NCBI RefSeq assembly: GCF_900142005.1
Contig: NZ_FQZL01000012.1
Span: 1 to 64,000, forward strand
Source of the DNA: Dethiosulfatibacter aminovorans DSM 17477
GTDB lineage: Bacteria > Bacillota > Clostridia > Tissierellales > Dethiosulfatibacteraceae
Direction: 5' to 3'
DNA: 64,000 nt
Position numbers and translations under genes: made by a program. The notes under the pieces were generated by a model, which was not told the DNA's origin, did no database searches, and saw nothing but the letters and a program-made list of their open reading frames with translations. Shown here piece after piece: positions 35,294 to 43,799 of the stretch; position 1 is the first letter of the stretch; every line of letters starts with the position of its first letter.

Positions 35294-35797
35294 TCATAAT
35301 GATGGAAACAGCTTCTTTGCCATCTCATAAATATTGCTGTCAAATATCACCAAATATACTGTCATTTCATTCTTTTCAATGAATTCACTGATTGCCGCAA
35401 CAGCAACTTCTATAGCCTTGTCTTTTGGATATCCAAATATTCCTGCTGAAATCAACGGAAAGGCAATGGATTCAAGACCATTTTCCCTGGCTGTCTCAAG
35501 AGCAGTTTTGTAGCAGCTGTATAGAAGCTCAGGTTCATTGTGACTGCCGCCTCTCCACACGGGACCTACAGTGTGGATGACATATTTCGCTGCCAGTCCA
35601 TATCCCTTTGTAATAACACTTTGTCCTGTGTCGCAAAACCCTATGGCATCACATTCCTCCTGCAGCTTCCTGGGTCCGGCTGCCGAAAAAATAGCCCCAC
35701 ATACTCCACCACCCATCTTAAGCCTTGAATTTGCAGCATTTACTATTGCGTCCACTTCCATCTTTGTCAGATCACCTTTTACTATTTCAAATGACAT
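35294..35797 (-). CDS. Macrodomain protein (probable ADP-ribose deacetylase/hydrolase)
   Basis: 167 aa from the ATG at 35797; AGGAGG is eight bases away, whereas the ATG two codons earlier touches it. Macrodomain features: VKGDLTKMEVDAIVNAANSR, GGGVCGAIFSAAG, YVIHTVGPVW and FPLISAGIFGYPKDKA. This MacroD/YmdB-type fold removes acetyl or ADP-ribose from O-acetyl-ADP-ribose or modified side chains. It begins 2 nt after the dsdA stop, a tight coupling. Confidence 0.92.
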   Translation of the reverse strand: MSFEIVKGDLTKMEVDAIVNAANSRLKMGGGVCGAIFSAAGPRKLQEECDAIGFCDTGQSVITKGYGLAAKYVIHTVGPVWRGGSHNEPELLYSCYKTALETARENGLESIAFPLISAGIFGYPKDKAIEVAVAAISEFIEKNEMTVYLVIFDSNIYEMAKKLFPSL

Positions 35798-35799
35798 CC

Positions 35800-37179
35800 T
35801 CATCCCTCCTGTAAGATTTTTGATATCAATGACCTTCCCTTTTGATAATATCCTTCCATGACATCATCAGGTACCATGCTTCCTCCTGTGGCCCAAACAA
35901 CATGGGCTGCATTTTCCATCTTTCCTTCCAAATTATGCTTTTGCAGATATCCAAGAGTCTTCTCATTTCCAATGAGCTCAACGGGTCCCGGTAGTCCTGC
36001 ACAGGCGGAAGGTTCCAGCATAATATTTTCACTATTTATCAATGTGCTTAGAAGCACATAAAGTATTTCATCATCTACTGTATAGATACCGCTCAGCAGT
36101 TCATCCATAGTCTTTCCTACAAACCCTGACGCTCTACCTACCGCCAAGCCATCCGCCTCGGTTGTATTGTCCAGACCGAAATCAAAAACAGATATATCAC
36201 TATGCTTTTCCGTCATCATTCCTATAAGCATGCATGGGGAGTGCGTCGGTTCAGCAAAAAAGCAATGCACATTGTCCTTGAACAGCAATTTCAAACCAAA
36301 TGCCGCTCCTCCCGGTCCGCCGCCTACACCACAAGGAAGATACACAAACAGCGGATGTTCATCATCAACGGTTATAGCCAAATCATCCAGTTGTCTTTTC
36401 AGTCTGGCTGCCGCTACGCTGTAGCCAAGGAACAGATCCTTTGAATTTTCATCATCAACAAAATAACTCATTGGATCTGCATCGGAAAGCTTTCTGCCCT
36501 CTTCAACTGCCTTACTGTAGTCTGAATCATATTCCTTAACAGTTACACCCTTGCTTCTCAACATATCCTTTTTCCATTTCTTGGCATCTGATGACATGTG
36601 TACAATAACCTTGTATCCGATTTTTGCACTCATTATTCCAATACTCAAACCCAGATTACCTGTAGATCCCACCTGGATTGTATACCGGTTGAAAAACTCC
36701 CTGTGCTTTTTTTCGGCCAGAATCGAATAATCATCATCTAGAGCTATCAGCCCGTTTGCAAGAGCAAGGTCTTCAGTATGTTTCAAGACCTCGTAGATTC
36801 CTCCCCTTGCCTTTATTGACCCCGATATGGGAAGATGACTGTCAAGCTTCAACAACATCATCCCTGGAATCTCAAGACCGGAGATTTCCTCCAAAGCCAT
36901 CTTCATGTCATTTATTTCAACAATCATGGATTCAATTATCCCATTTGTCCTATAGGTCTCAGGAAAGTGCTTTTCAATAAATGGTGCAAATCGCAATAGT
37001 CTCGCTTCAGCATCTTTAACATCTTCCTCATTCAATGAAATTTTCTCCATTGCCTTTTCAAAATTCTCAAGCTTCGGATTTATCCAAAAAACTTCATTTG
37101 CTCCCATTATATCATTCATAAGCGGATATTTATTTTTCCACTCAGTTATTGTTTTCCCTGCTATTATTTTATCTTTCAA
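35800..37179 (-). CDS. dsdA: D-serine ammonia-lyase (dehydratase)
   Basis: 459 aa from a TTG start with AGAGG eight bases upstream. DsdA converts D-serine to pyruvate and ammonia with PLP. Seen: PLP lysine in [12 protein letters not shown] (about 120-130), phosphate-cup [12 protein letters not shown], and [14 protein letters not shown] and LEPSACAG segments typical of DsdA. Length matches E. coli DsdA (442 aa). In anaerobes it detoxifies or ferments D-serine. First gene of an operon with a macrodomain protein, an unknown protein and a hydrolase. Confidence 0.94.
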   Translation of the reverse strand: MKDKIIAGKTITEWKNKYPLMNDIMGANEVFWINPKLENFEKAMEKISLNEEDVKDAEARLLRFAPFIEKHFPETYRTNGIIESMIVEINDMKMALEEISGLEIPGMMLLKLDSHLPISGSIKARGGIYEVLKHTEDLALANGLIALDDDYSILAEKKHREFFNRYTIQVGSTGNLGLSIGIMSAKIGYKVIVHMSSDAKKWKKDMLRSKGVTVKEYDSDYSKAVEEGRKLSDADPMSYFVDDENSKDLFLGYSVAAARLKRQLDDLAITVDDEHPLFVYLPCGVGGGPGGAAFGLKLLFKDNVHCFFAEPTHSPCMLIGMMTEKHSDISVFDFGLDNTTEADGLAVGRASGFVGKTMDELLSGIYTVDDEILYVLLSTLINSENIMLEPSACAGLPGPVELIGNEKTLGYLQKHNLEGKMENAAHVVWATGGSMVPDDVMEGYYQKGRSLISKILQEG

Positions 37180-37418
37180 AACATACCTCTCTTAAGTTCT
37201 ACAAATTTTTCTGCAACTATATCCCAGTTTCCATCTCTTTACAGCTCCTTGCAATGATGGGTTTTATACGGGACTGAGATAAATCTATTTTCATTATTAT
37301 ATCATAAATCCTTCCCTTTATGCACCTTTGCCATGTTGTTTTACCTTAATTTTATCTTCTAATGTTATTTAATCTTTTTCTCAATTTCCTATGATATAAT
37401 ATACTCAGGAGGTTCTAC

Positions 37419-37895
37419 ATGTATACATTAGCCTTGATAGTTGCTGTAATCTTATTCATAATCGGTCTTGCCGGTACAGTTCTTCCAGTTCTACCGGGAG
37501 TGGGAATAATCTATGGAGGTATGATAATCTATGGAGTAATGACAAAATTTGAATGTCTCGATGTCAATTTCTTCATCCTCCAGGGAATCGCCTGTGCATT
37601 CATACTGGGAGTTGATTTTGTTGCGTCCGCAGTAGGCACAAAGGCCTTTGAAGGCAGCAAGCATGCTGCCAAGGGTGCTATTATTGGTACAATTATCGGT
37701 CTGATTTTCCTGGGGCCTCTTGGGATAATAATAGGTCCCTTTACAGGTGCAGTAATTATAGAATTACTGACCGGCAGAGAACTAAAAAAGTCCCTGCGCT
37801 CGGGCATAGGAACTTTAATAGGCATTCTGGGCGGCACAGTCATCAAGATTGCGGCCGAAATTGTCATGATAATTTATTTTTTCATAAAAATCTGA
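37419..37895 (+). CDS. DUF456 family membrane protein
   Basis: 158 aa, four or five Gly-rich membrane helices with the typical DUF456 pattern (LAGTVLPVLPGVGIIYGGM ... VDFVASAVGTKAFEGSKHAAKGAIIGTIIGLIFLGPLGIIIGPF broken by short loops). Some members are called lysozyme inhibitors or glycine-zipper proteins; function is not clear. CAGGAGG precedes the ATG. Single gene. Confidence 0.85.
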   Translation: MYTLALIVAVILFIIGLAGTVLPVLPGVGIIYGGMIIYGVMTKFECLDVNFFILQGIACAFILGVDFVASAVGTKAFEGSKHAAKGAIIGTIIGLIFLGPLGIIIGPFTGAVIIELLTGRELKKSLRSGIGTLIGILGGTVIKIAAEIVMIIYFFIKI

Positions 37896-37980
37896 TCCAT
37901 TGTTTTAAACTCTAAATTTTATCAGTATATTTCCATAAAGGATTCCTTGAAAGCAATTGCTATCTGTTTCTTTACTATGC

Positions 37981-38009
37981 TATAAAAAAAGAGACAGTTT
38001 AACCGTCTC
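37981..38009 (-). terminator. Terminator of the tungstate/molybdate transporter operon
   Basis: Minus strand stem GAGAC-GGTT / AACT-GTCTC-like hairpin (37991-38009) followed by seven T. Confidence 0.88.
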
Positions 38010-38067
38010 AATATCATCAGCTGTCATTACTGATATTACATTTCATCGAATTACTCAAATATTTGAT

Positions 38068-39066
38068 TTATTTAATATAACAAACGTCTTTTTTATTGAA
38101 TCCGAACTGTATGGCCTCTCCATTTTTTAGCCTTGTATTCATCAACTGGTTTATTGTAAATATTATAAATTTCATGTTGTTGTATTCAACTGTAACTTCA
38201 AGATGGGTGCCGTTATTGTAGACATCGATTATTGTTCCTTCAAAAACCAAATCGCAAATCTCATTTCCAAGGTGTATGTTTTCAGGCCTTATACCTGCAT
38301 ATATGTATGGGTCCCCTGATAATTCTTCAGGCAAGCCAAGTTCAATATCCTTTCTTTCGAATATGTTTTCCATTCCTGTAAATTGAGCAACAAATTTGTT
38401 CTCAGGTTGATTGAATACTTTTTCAATTTCATTAACCTGAATTATTTCTCCATCGTCTATTATAGCCACCTTATCTGCAAGATAATATACTTCACTGAAA
38501 TTGTGCGTAACCATAAGAATTGTAATATCGAACTGCTTGTGAATTTCCTTCATCTGCTGCATTATCTGCTTCTTTGTATGGTTGTCGAGCGCTGAAAAAG
38601 GCTCGTCCAACAGGAGTATCTTGGGTTCTACTACAAGACCCCTTGCCAGTGAAGTCCTCTGTTTCTCTCCGCCGCTTAAGTTCTTCGGGTATCTGTCTGT
38701 GATATGTTCAATATTGAATATTTTTATTAGGTTATAATAATTTTCTTCATATTTTGGATCATTTTCCTTGAATCTAAGTCCATATTTGATATTCTCCTCC
38801 ACTGTCATATTGGGGAAAAGTGCAAAATCCTGATATACTATTGAAATATTCCTGTTTTCAGGCTTTTCTTTCGTCTTGTCTATCTTGTCTATGATTACAT
38901 TTCCGCTCTTAACATTCTTAAGTCCCGCTATGGTTTCAAGGAGCATGGATTTTCCGGACCCGGTCGGTCCAAGGAGTGAATAAAACTCTCCCTTTTCGAC
39001 ATGGAGATCAATATTCTTGAGTGCAAATTTGGACAGCTGTACATTTATATTGTTAAGTCTAATCAT
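38068..39066 (-). CDS. wtpC: Tungstate/molybdate ABC transporter, ATP-binding protein
   Basis: 332 aa. ABC ATPase with Walker A GPTGSGKS (about 33-40), signature LSGGEKQR, Walker B ILLLDEPFSALD and H-loop THNFSE. The C-terminal 95 residues form the OB-fold regulatory domain of ModC/WtpC-type ATPases (TGMENIFERK ... IYAGIRPENIHLGN). It powers oxyanion import by WtpA-WtpB. Its start overlaps the permease gene by 8 nt, with AAAGGAG upstream. Last gene of wtpA-wtpB-wtpC. Confidence 0.92.
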   Translation of the reverse strand: MIRLNNINVQLSKFALKNIDLHVEKGEFYSLLGPTGSGKSMLLETIAGLKNVKSGNVIIDKIDKTKEKPENRNISIVYQDFALFPNMTVEENIKYGLRFKENDPKYEENYYNLIKIFNIEHITDRYPKNLSGGEKQRTSLARGLVVEPKILLLDEPFSALDNHTKKQIMQQMKEIHKQFDITILMVTHNFSEVYYLADKVAIIDDGEIIQVNEIEKVFNQPENKFVAQFTGMENIFERKDIELGLPEELSGDPYIYAGIRPENIHLGNEICDLVFEGTIIDVYNNGTHLEVTVEYNNMKFIIFTINQLMNTRLKNGEAIQFGFNKKDVCYIK

Positions 39067-39847
39067 TGCTGTCTCCTTTCAATGTAAGCATTCTGAAAAC
39101 TATGAATATTATAAGAGATATAATTATCAGTAAAAGTGCAATGGGTCTTGAATACTTAAGTCCATAGGAATTGAACCTGTCAAAAATTATAGTAGGCGCT
39201 ATCATTGGATGGTATGCAAGAATTACCACGGCTCCGAATTCACTTATGGACCTTGCCCAGGTAAGTATCATTCCTGTAAGTATTCCCCTGTATGCATTTG
39301 GTAATGTTACATTTTTTATTGTCTGGATATGCGATGCTCCAAGTGACCTGGATACATTCTCCATCTTGCCTGATACTCCCATAAAGGCATTTTTTGCACT
39401 CGATATCATTAGGGGCAGGCTTACAAACATCATTGCAAGAACAATGCCCCTTTTTGTTCCCACCACCTCAAGACCTATATATTGCAGTATGCTTCCCACA
39501 GCACTTCTCGGACTTAGCATTGATAGAAGCATGATACCCACCACCGTATGGGGTATTACCAGAGGTATGTCCAGTATGCTCTCAACTATATTTTTTCCCT
39601 TGAATTCAAATCTTGCAAGCACATAAGCCAGGGGAACTCCAAGAAATGCTGAAATCAGTGTAGAGATACTTCCCGTGGACAAACTTGTCCATATGGCATC
39701 CCTTACTGAGCTGTCCCTTATTGTTTCTCCCAAAATCTCATAATCAGTGGTACTTACAAGTATGAAAATGGGATAAACAATAAAAAATATAATAATTATT
39801 CCTGCAATCATTGATAGCGAATGTATCAAATCTCTTTTACCTTTCAT
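39059..39847 (-). CDS. wtpB: Tungstate/molybdate ABC transporter permease
   Basis: 262 aa, six membrane helices; the permease EAA loop is seen as ENVSRSLGASHIQTIKNVTLPNAYRGILTG. Typical of ModB/WtpB permeases. GAGG precedes the ATG. A GC-rich hairpin lies between it and wtpA. Confidence 0.92.
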   Translation of the reverse strand: MKGKRDLIHSLSMIAGIIIIFFIVYPIFILVSTTDYEILGETIRDSSVRDAIWTSLSTGSISTLISAFLGVPLAYVLARFEFKGKNIVESILDIPLVIPHTVVGIMLLSMLSPRSAVGSILQYIGLEVVGTKRGIVLAMMFVSLPLMISSAKNAFMGVSGKMENVSRSLGASHIQTIKNVTLPNAYRGILTGMILTWARSISEFGAVVILAYHPMIAPTIIFDRFNSYGLKYSRPIALLLIIISLIIFIVFRMLTLKGDSND

Positions 39848-39867
39848 GTATACTCCTCATAAGTCAT

Positions 39868-39893
39868 ATACCGCTGCCCGAGGGCAGCGGTAT
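39868..39893 (-). other. Intercistronic hairpin between wtpA and wtpB
   Basis: Perfect 11-bp stem ATACCGCTGCC / GGCAGCGGTAT with a 4-nt loop, 6 nt after the wtpA stop codon. No T-run on the minus strand. Probably stabilises the upstream wtpA message, so more binding protein than permease is made. Confidence 0.7.
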
Positions 39894-39899
39894 TTGTTT

Positions 39900-40931
39900 T
39901 TATTTCTCTATTGCGATTCCTTCATTAAGGTTTTCTTCTCCATATACAACCAATGGATCCAAAACAGGCTGTCCGTTCTTGTCCATTATCGCAAGTCCTT
40001 TGTCCCTGTCAAGAAGATAGTTGATAAAAGCTACTGAAAGAGCTTCATCAGGAGTATTCTTTGGAATTGTCACTCCATAAACTATTGGCTTTCCAACCTG
40101 GGTTATGGTTTGTCCAGGCTCTGAACCTGCCACCTCAACTGTTGCTGTTGCATAGAAGTCAGTAAAATCAACACTGCTTAAATTGATTTCTTCCGGAAGC
40201 TCCACAAAAGGAAGATCGTGTTGTACTGCAACCGATCTGTAGATAAAGAAATAATCAAGTGTTCCCGTCTCTATCATTGCAAGCAGGTCAGTTTCCTTAG
40301 GTCTGATATTCTTCTCCGGACAGTGGGCATCAAGCTCCGCTTCAAGTCCTTCGATTCCGTAATGATCTTCTGCAAGCTGGTATACCATAAGTGACCTGTA
40401 TCCGCAGGGGTCTGCATTGTGGTCGCTGTGTCCGTAGTTCACTCCATCTCTCAGAAGTATTTCATACCAATTTTCACTAGTGATTTCATCAGCATACTGG
40501 CTTGTTTCAGAATAAGCGATAACCATTTCATTCTTTGCGAACAATACGTTGAAATCAGCAAAGTCAGGAATAAGAAGGTTGTCGATTACAGTATAATCGG
40601 CTGATGCCATTATGTGTGCTTCTTTGCCGAGTTCTGATATTTTCTTGGCGCAACTTCTACTACCTGCAGGCTCCCTGAGTACATCAACATTGGGATACAT
40701 TTCTTCGAATTCAGCTTCCATTTCACCGAATGGCACTGAAAGACTTCCTGCATGGTAAATCACAAGATCTCCCTCCAGTTCTGCTGCAGGCTCCGAATCT
40801 GCATCCGCATTTGCTTCTTCTTGTGGTTCGACATCTTCTGCCGGTTCTTCAACTGTCTCTGCTGGTGAACATCCAACATACATCACCATGCTTATAACCA
40901 GTACAAGCATTAATAATACTTTTTTCTTCAT
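39900..40931 (-). CDS. wtpA: Tungstate/molybdate-binding lipoprotein
   Basis: 343 aa. Lipoprotein signal with lipobox YVGC (Cys21), then an acidic linker rich in Glu/Ala (about 25-52) and the WtpA/ModA domain: LVIYHAGSLSVPFGEM, REPAGSRSCAKKISELG, ASADYTVID and AYSETSQYADEI. WtpA binds tungstate or molybdate at the outer membrane face; in this family the anion is octahedrally coordinated. GGAGG lies before the ATG. Preceded by a long leader with an intrinsic terminator. Confidence 0.93.
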   Translation of the reverse strand: MKKKVLLMLVLVISMVMYVGCSPAETVEEPAEDVEPQEEANADADSEPAAELEGDLVIYHAGSLSVPFGEMEAEFEEMYPNVDVLREPAGSRSCAKKISELGKEAHIMASADYTVIDNLLIPDFADFNVLFAKNEMVIAYSETSQYADEITSENWYEILLRDGVNYGHSDHNADPCGYRSLMVYQLAEDHYGIEGLEAELDAHCPEKNIRPKETDLLAMIETGTLDYFFIYRSVAVQHDLPFVELPEEINLSSVDFTDFYATATVEVAGSEPGQTITQVGKPIVYGVTIPKNTPDEALSVAFINYLLDRDKGLAIMDKNGQPVLDPLVVYGEENLNEGIAIEK

Positions 40932-41169
40932 CTAATTCTCCTCCAAATTATGATAATGGTTGCTATAAAAAACGGACATCCCCTAAGGAATGCCCGCAAA
41001 TTATACACGTTAAATCTTCTATACTGCCATAGAAAATCAAATATAATTATTCATTCCAAACACGGGAGATATGTCTGTTTCCAAACATACCCTATCGGTG
41101 TGACTTTCTTAGCAAAGCCTTAGAATTGACACACTTGAATAATACAAAAGTATTCAGTTAAACTTACTA
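40932..41169 (-). promoter_or_regulatory. Candidate riboswitch leader of wtpABC
   Basis: About 240 nt between the predicted start (near 41169) and wtpA. Helices visible: P1 ATTATTCA (41136-41143) with TGAATAAT (41046-41053); P2 GTGTG (41130-41134) with CACAC (41098-41102), enclosing CTAAGGC...GCTAAG; P3 GGGTATGT with ACATATCTCCC (41064-41092). GGAATG (41052-41057) overlaps P1 and can instead pair with CATTCC (40987-40992) in the left arm of the terminator. Ligand unknown; molybdenum or tungsten cofactor, or the oxyanion, would fit. Confidence 0.7.
40966..40996 (-). terminator. Attenuator terminator in the wtpA leader
   Basis: 10-bp stem CGGGCATTCC / GGGATGTCCG (two G-T pairs) with a short loop and six T, located about 35 nt before the wtpA start and after the folded leader. 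This is the position expected of a regulated terminator. Confidence 0.85.
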
Positions 41170-41175
41170 TTCATA

Positions 41176-41204
41176 ATTATACATTCACGCCAGTGCCTTG
41201 TCAA
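41176..41204 (-). promoter_or_regulatory. Sigma-A promoter of wtpABC
   Basis: Minus strand TTGACA (41199-41204), 17 nt, TATAAT (41176-41181): perfect consensus. Its -35 abuts the stop codon of the alanyl-tRNA editing gene. Confidence 0.93.
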
Positions 41205-42371
41205 TTACAAAGTTTTAAGGAAATTGTGGAACTTGATCAAATCTTCCTTGTCTGCAAAGGACCCTTGAGCCCGCTCGTTCTTTCCACCGCCCCTGCCATT
41301 GTAATCCTTAATGTTTTCCTTGAATATCTTGCCGCAGCTGTTGCCGTTGTCTGTATTGTTTGCATATACTATCCTTTTGTCCTTTCCTGATGAAAGAATA
41401 ATCTCAAAGCTTCCCATGTCAGCAAGTTCAGAAACTATATTGTCAAGTTCCTCCGCCGTCTTGTATTCGAACAGCTTTGATATTTTTTCACCTTCAGCTT
41501 CTTCCATCAGGGTTTTTGCATCATATTTTGACAACTGTTTCCTCAAACTTTTCAAATCATTCTTCATCTCGTCCATCTTCATGGTTTCCTTGTCATTTCT
41601 ATCGATTAGAGTATCAAGGTCTGAAGAATATTTCCTGTTGAGAGTAGATATAATTTCATGCTCCCTTTGAAAATCCTCAAAGGCCCTCATTCCGCATTTG
41701 AAGAATATTCTTGTCATCCCCTTGTATTTCTGAGTTCTTAAAATCTTTACAAGTCCTACCTCGCCTGTTTTTGACGGATGAGTTCCACAGCAGGCTACGC
41801 AGTCAGTATCCACTATATTGACGATTTTGATATCTTCATCTATATCCGGCATTTTTCTTATTGGATAATCCCTTGCCTTTTCAACACTGTCCACAGTTAT
41901 AATTTCAATATTTCTGTTTTCATAGATTGCCTCGTTGCATTTCAGTTCAATATTCTTGATCATTTCATCAGTAACACTCTTGGCATCGATATCTATGGTT
42001 ATATAATCTTCTCCCATGTGGAATCCCTTGTTGTGAAAACCATATTCCTTTAGCATAACACCTGACAGGATATGCTCACCGCAATGCTGTTGCATATGGT
42101 CAAGCCTTTTCTTCCAGTCAAGTATGCATTTCACAACCTCACCTTCGGGGAATACATCCACCTGATGGTATATCCTTTCTCCTTTTTCAAATACATATAG
42201 GACATTTGCTTCTCCTATTGTTCCAGTATCGGAAGGCTGTCCTCCGCCTTCAGGAAAGAATATGGTGCCATCAAGCTCTACAAGCTTCTTCCCCTCCACT
42301 TCGGATTTTCCAATTATTCTGCAATTGGTTTCCTTTAAATATACATTTTCTTCAAAAAGTCGTTTAGTCAT
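41205..42371 (-). CDS. Alanyl-tRNA editing protein (AlaX-L type)
   Basis: 388 aa. N-terminal AlaRS-like domain (FFPEGGGQPSDTG), editing site HCGEH (about 95-99) and CVACCGTHPSKTGEVG as second zinc motif, coiled coil (about 260-300), and a C-terminal DHHA1 domain (GRGGGKNERAQGSF). It hydrolyses Ser- or Gly-tRNA-Ala, guarding translation. GAGGAT before the ATG. Single gene with a consensus promoter. Confidence 0.93.
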   Translation of the reverse strand: MTKRLFEENVYLKETNCRIIGKSEVEGKKLVELDGTIFFPEGGGQPSDTGTIGEANVLYVFEKGERIYHQVDVFPEGEVVKCILDWKKRLDHMQQHCGEHILSGVMLKEYGFHNKGFHMGEDYITIDIDAKSVTDEMIKNIELKCNEAIYENRNIEIITVDSVEKARDYPIRKMPDIDEDIKIVNIVDTDCVACCGTHPSKTGEVGLVKILRTQKYKGMTRIFFKCGMRAFEDFQREHEIISTLNRKYSSDLDTLIDRNDKETMKMDEMKNDLKSLRKQLSKYDAKTLMEEAEGEKISKLFEYKTAEELDNIVSELADMGSFEIILSSGKDKRIVYANNTDNGNSCGKIFKENIKDYNGRGGGKNERAQGSFADKEDLIKFHNFLKTL

Positions 42372-42453
42372 CTTATCCTCGCATAAGTTTTATTTCAAAA
42401 TGCTTAATCATAATCGATTCGATTATTGCATTTATATTTCCATCACAAGGACA

Positions 42454-42482
42454 ATTATATTCCCTGTTTGAGTCCATGTCAA
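42454..42482 (-). promoter_or_regulatory. Sigma-A promoter of the alanyl-tRNA editing gene
   Basis: Minus strand TTGACA (42477-42482), 17 nt, TATAAT (42454-42459): perfect consensus. Confidence 0.9.
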
Positions 42483-42523
42483 AGCATGTATGCCATGTAG
42501 TTCAAAAAAATCAACAAGGCAAA

Positions 42524-42560
42524 AATTCCCAATCCCTTGAATACCTGGGTTTAAGGAATT
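42524..42560 (+). repeat. CCCTTGAA hairpin repeat, divergent copy 3
   Basis: Stem AATTCC (42524-42529) / GGAATT (42555-42560), inner CCC / GGG pairs, loop with CCCTTGAATACCTGGG, and a TTTAAGGA end as in copies 1 and 2. It lies just upstream of the luxS promoter. Confidence 0.5.
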
Positions 42561-42565
42561 CTCTT

Positions 42566-42594
42566 TTGCAATATTAACAAAATTATTCTATAAT
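42566..42594 (+). promoter_or_regulatory. Promoter of luxS
   Basis: -35 TTGCAA (42566-42571), 17 nt, -10 TATAAT (42589-42594). Confidence 0.75.
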
Positions 42595-42657
42595 CAGATT
42601 AGACAAGATTGCTTTAATTATAAATCACTACACAAAATATGTTTCCAGGAGGACAGT

Positions 42658-43137
42658 ATGAAAAAAATAGAGAGTTTTCAAATAGATCACGAAAAGCTCA
42701 TTAGAGGAGTTTACGTTTCAAGAAAGGATGTTGTCAACGATGCATTCATTACTACATATGACATAAGAATGAAAGTACCCAACAGGGAGCCTGTCATCAA
42801 CACAGGGGAGCTTCACGCCATAGAACACCTGGGAGCCACCTTCCTTAGGAATCATGAAATCTACAACGATGATACAATATATTTCGGTCCAATGGGATGC
42901 AGGACCGGTTTCTACCTTATCCTCAAGGGAGACCGTACCTCAAAGGACATAGTCCCCATTCTCGTTGAAATGTTCCAATTCATTGCCGACTACGAAGGAG
43001 AGATTCCAGGATGCGATGCCGTTTCCTGCGGTAACTATCACGACATGAGCCTTCCCATGGCAAAATACGAGGCTAAGAAATATCTTGAAGAGGTATTGAT
43101 TGATATCAAAGAAGAAAACCTCTTATACCCAGAATAA
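42658..43137 (+). CDS. luxS: S-ribosylhomocysteine lyase
   Basis: 159 aa, normal size. LuxS splits S-ribosylhomocysteine into homocysteine and the AI-2 precursor DPD. Metal ligands: HAIEH (His53, His57) and the Cys in SCGNYHDMS (about 127); active-site Cys in GCRTGFY. RBS CAGGAGGACAGT. Monocistronic with its own promoter; downstream are a long inverted-repeat element and a terminator. Role: recycling of SAH from methylations, and possibly AI-2 signalling. Confidence 0.97.
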   Translation: MKKIESFQIDHEKLIRGVYVSRKDVVNDAFITTYDIRMKVPNREPVINTGELHAIEHLGATFLRNHEIYNDDTIYFGPMGCRTGFYLILKGDRTSKDIVPILVEMFQFIADYEGEIPGCDAVSCGNYHDMSLPMAKYEAKKYLEEVLIDIKEENLLYPE

Positions 43138-43155
43138 TAATTCAGAACAGTGAAG

Positions 43156-43258
43156 CAATTATGAATAACAGCGAGGTCTCGACTTGGAGGCTCGTAAATC
43201 TTCCTCATAAGTCAAGGATTTTCGTGCCGACGGAGTAGGGAGCTGTTATTCATAATTG
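43156..43258. repeat. 103-bp element with 17-bp perfect terminal inverted repeats
   Basis: CAATTATGAATAACAGC at 43156-43172 and its exact reverse complement at 43242-43258. The interior can form GACTT-GAGG / CCTC-AAGTC (43181-43213) and small GC-rich stems. No ORF, no obvious target duplication. It may be a MITE-like insertion or a structured RNA within the luxS 3' region. Confidence 0.7.
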
Positions 43259-43287
43259 GAGAACGACTCATGTTATATAGGTCATAT

Positions 43288-43322
43288 AAAAGCCGTCTTC
43301 GGGTTAAAAAGACGGCTTTTTT
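43288..43322. terminator. Bidirectional terminator between luxS and the thr operon
   Basis: 12-bp stem AAAAGCCGTCTT / AAGACGGCTTTT with a 9-nt loop and T-runs on both strands. Confidence 0.92.
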
Positions 43323-43357
43323 CATTATTATTCGATTATTGATTCAAATACTTCAGT

Positions 43358-43795
43358 CTATTCGATTGATATAAGTTTTACGGATAATACTCCGTCTATA
43401 CTCTTTAAAAAGTCTATCATTTCTTCAAGGCTGGTATCTATTCCCGAAATATCCAATGATAATGTAACATTGGCTTGTCCATTAACCGGGATGTTCTGAT
43501 TGATCGTCAGTATATTTGCATTGTGGTCGGAGATGGAGTTGAGAACTGCTGAAAGAACTCCTCTCTTGTGTGAAAGCATGATTCCGAATATGGCCATTCT
43601 GCCTACAGAATCTTCTGATGGTGCAAATACAAAGTCTTTGTACTTATAATAAGTACTTCTGCTTATGCCAACCTTCTTTACCGCTTCACTGATTCCCTTC
43701 ACCCTGTTCTCATTGATCATGTTTCTGGCTTCAATTACTTTTTCGTATACATCAGGCAGTATTTTTTTGTTTACTATAAGATATTTTTTAATCAA
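43358..43795 (-). CDS. ACT domain protein of the PheB/UPF0735 family
   Basis: 145 aa from a TTG start with GGAG eight bases upstream. About 1-65: helix-turn-helix-like segment (GISEAVKKVGISRSTYYKYKDFVF). About 70-145: ACT domain (AIFGIMLSHKRGVLSAVLNSISDHNANILTINQ), which binds amino acids as a sensor. It follows thrB after 4 nt, so it is part of the threonine operon. In B. subtilis pheB lies beside pheA. Likely an amino-acid-responsive regulator; target unknown. Confidence 0.9.
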   Translation of the reverse strand: MIKKYLIVNKKILPDVYEKVIEARNMINENRVKGISEAVKKVGISRSTYYKYKDFVFAPSEDSVGRMAIFGIMLSHKRGVLSAVLNSISDHNANILTINQNIPVNGQANVTLSLDISGIDTSLEEMIDFLKSIDGVLSVKLISIE

Positions 43796-43799
43796 AAAA

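Noticed and set aside
40932-41204. T-box, SAM, c-di-GMP, fluoride or THF riboswitch in the wtpA leader
   Set aside because: None of the sequence landmarks I know for these classes are present; the element is left as an unassigned candidate.
25528-42560. CRISPR array
   Set aside because: The hairpin copies are thousands of bases apart, with no regular spacers and no cas genes.
43156-43258. 6S RNA, SRP RNA or tmRNA
   Set aside because: The length and the missing conserved cores (such as GGAAGCAGC for SRP RNA) argue against these; kept as an unassigned inverted-repeat element.
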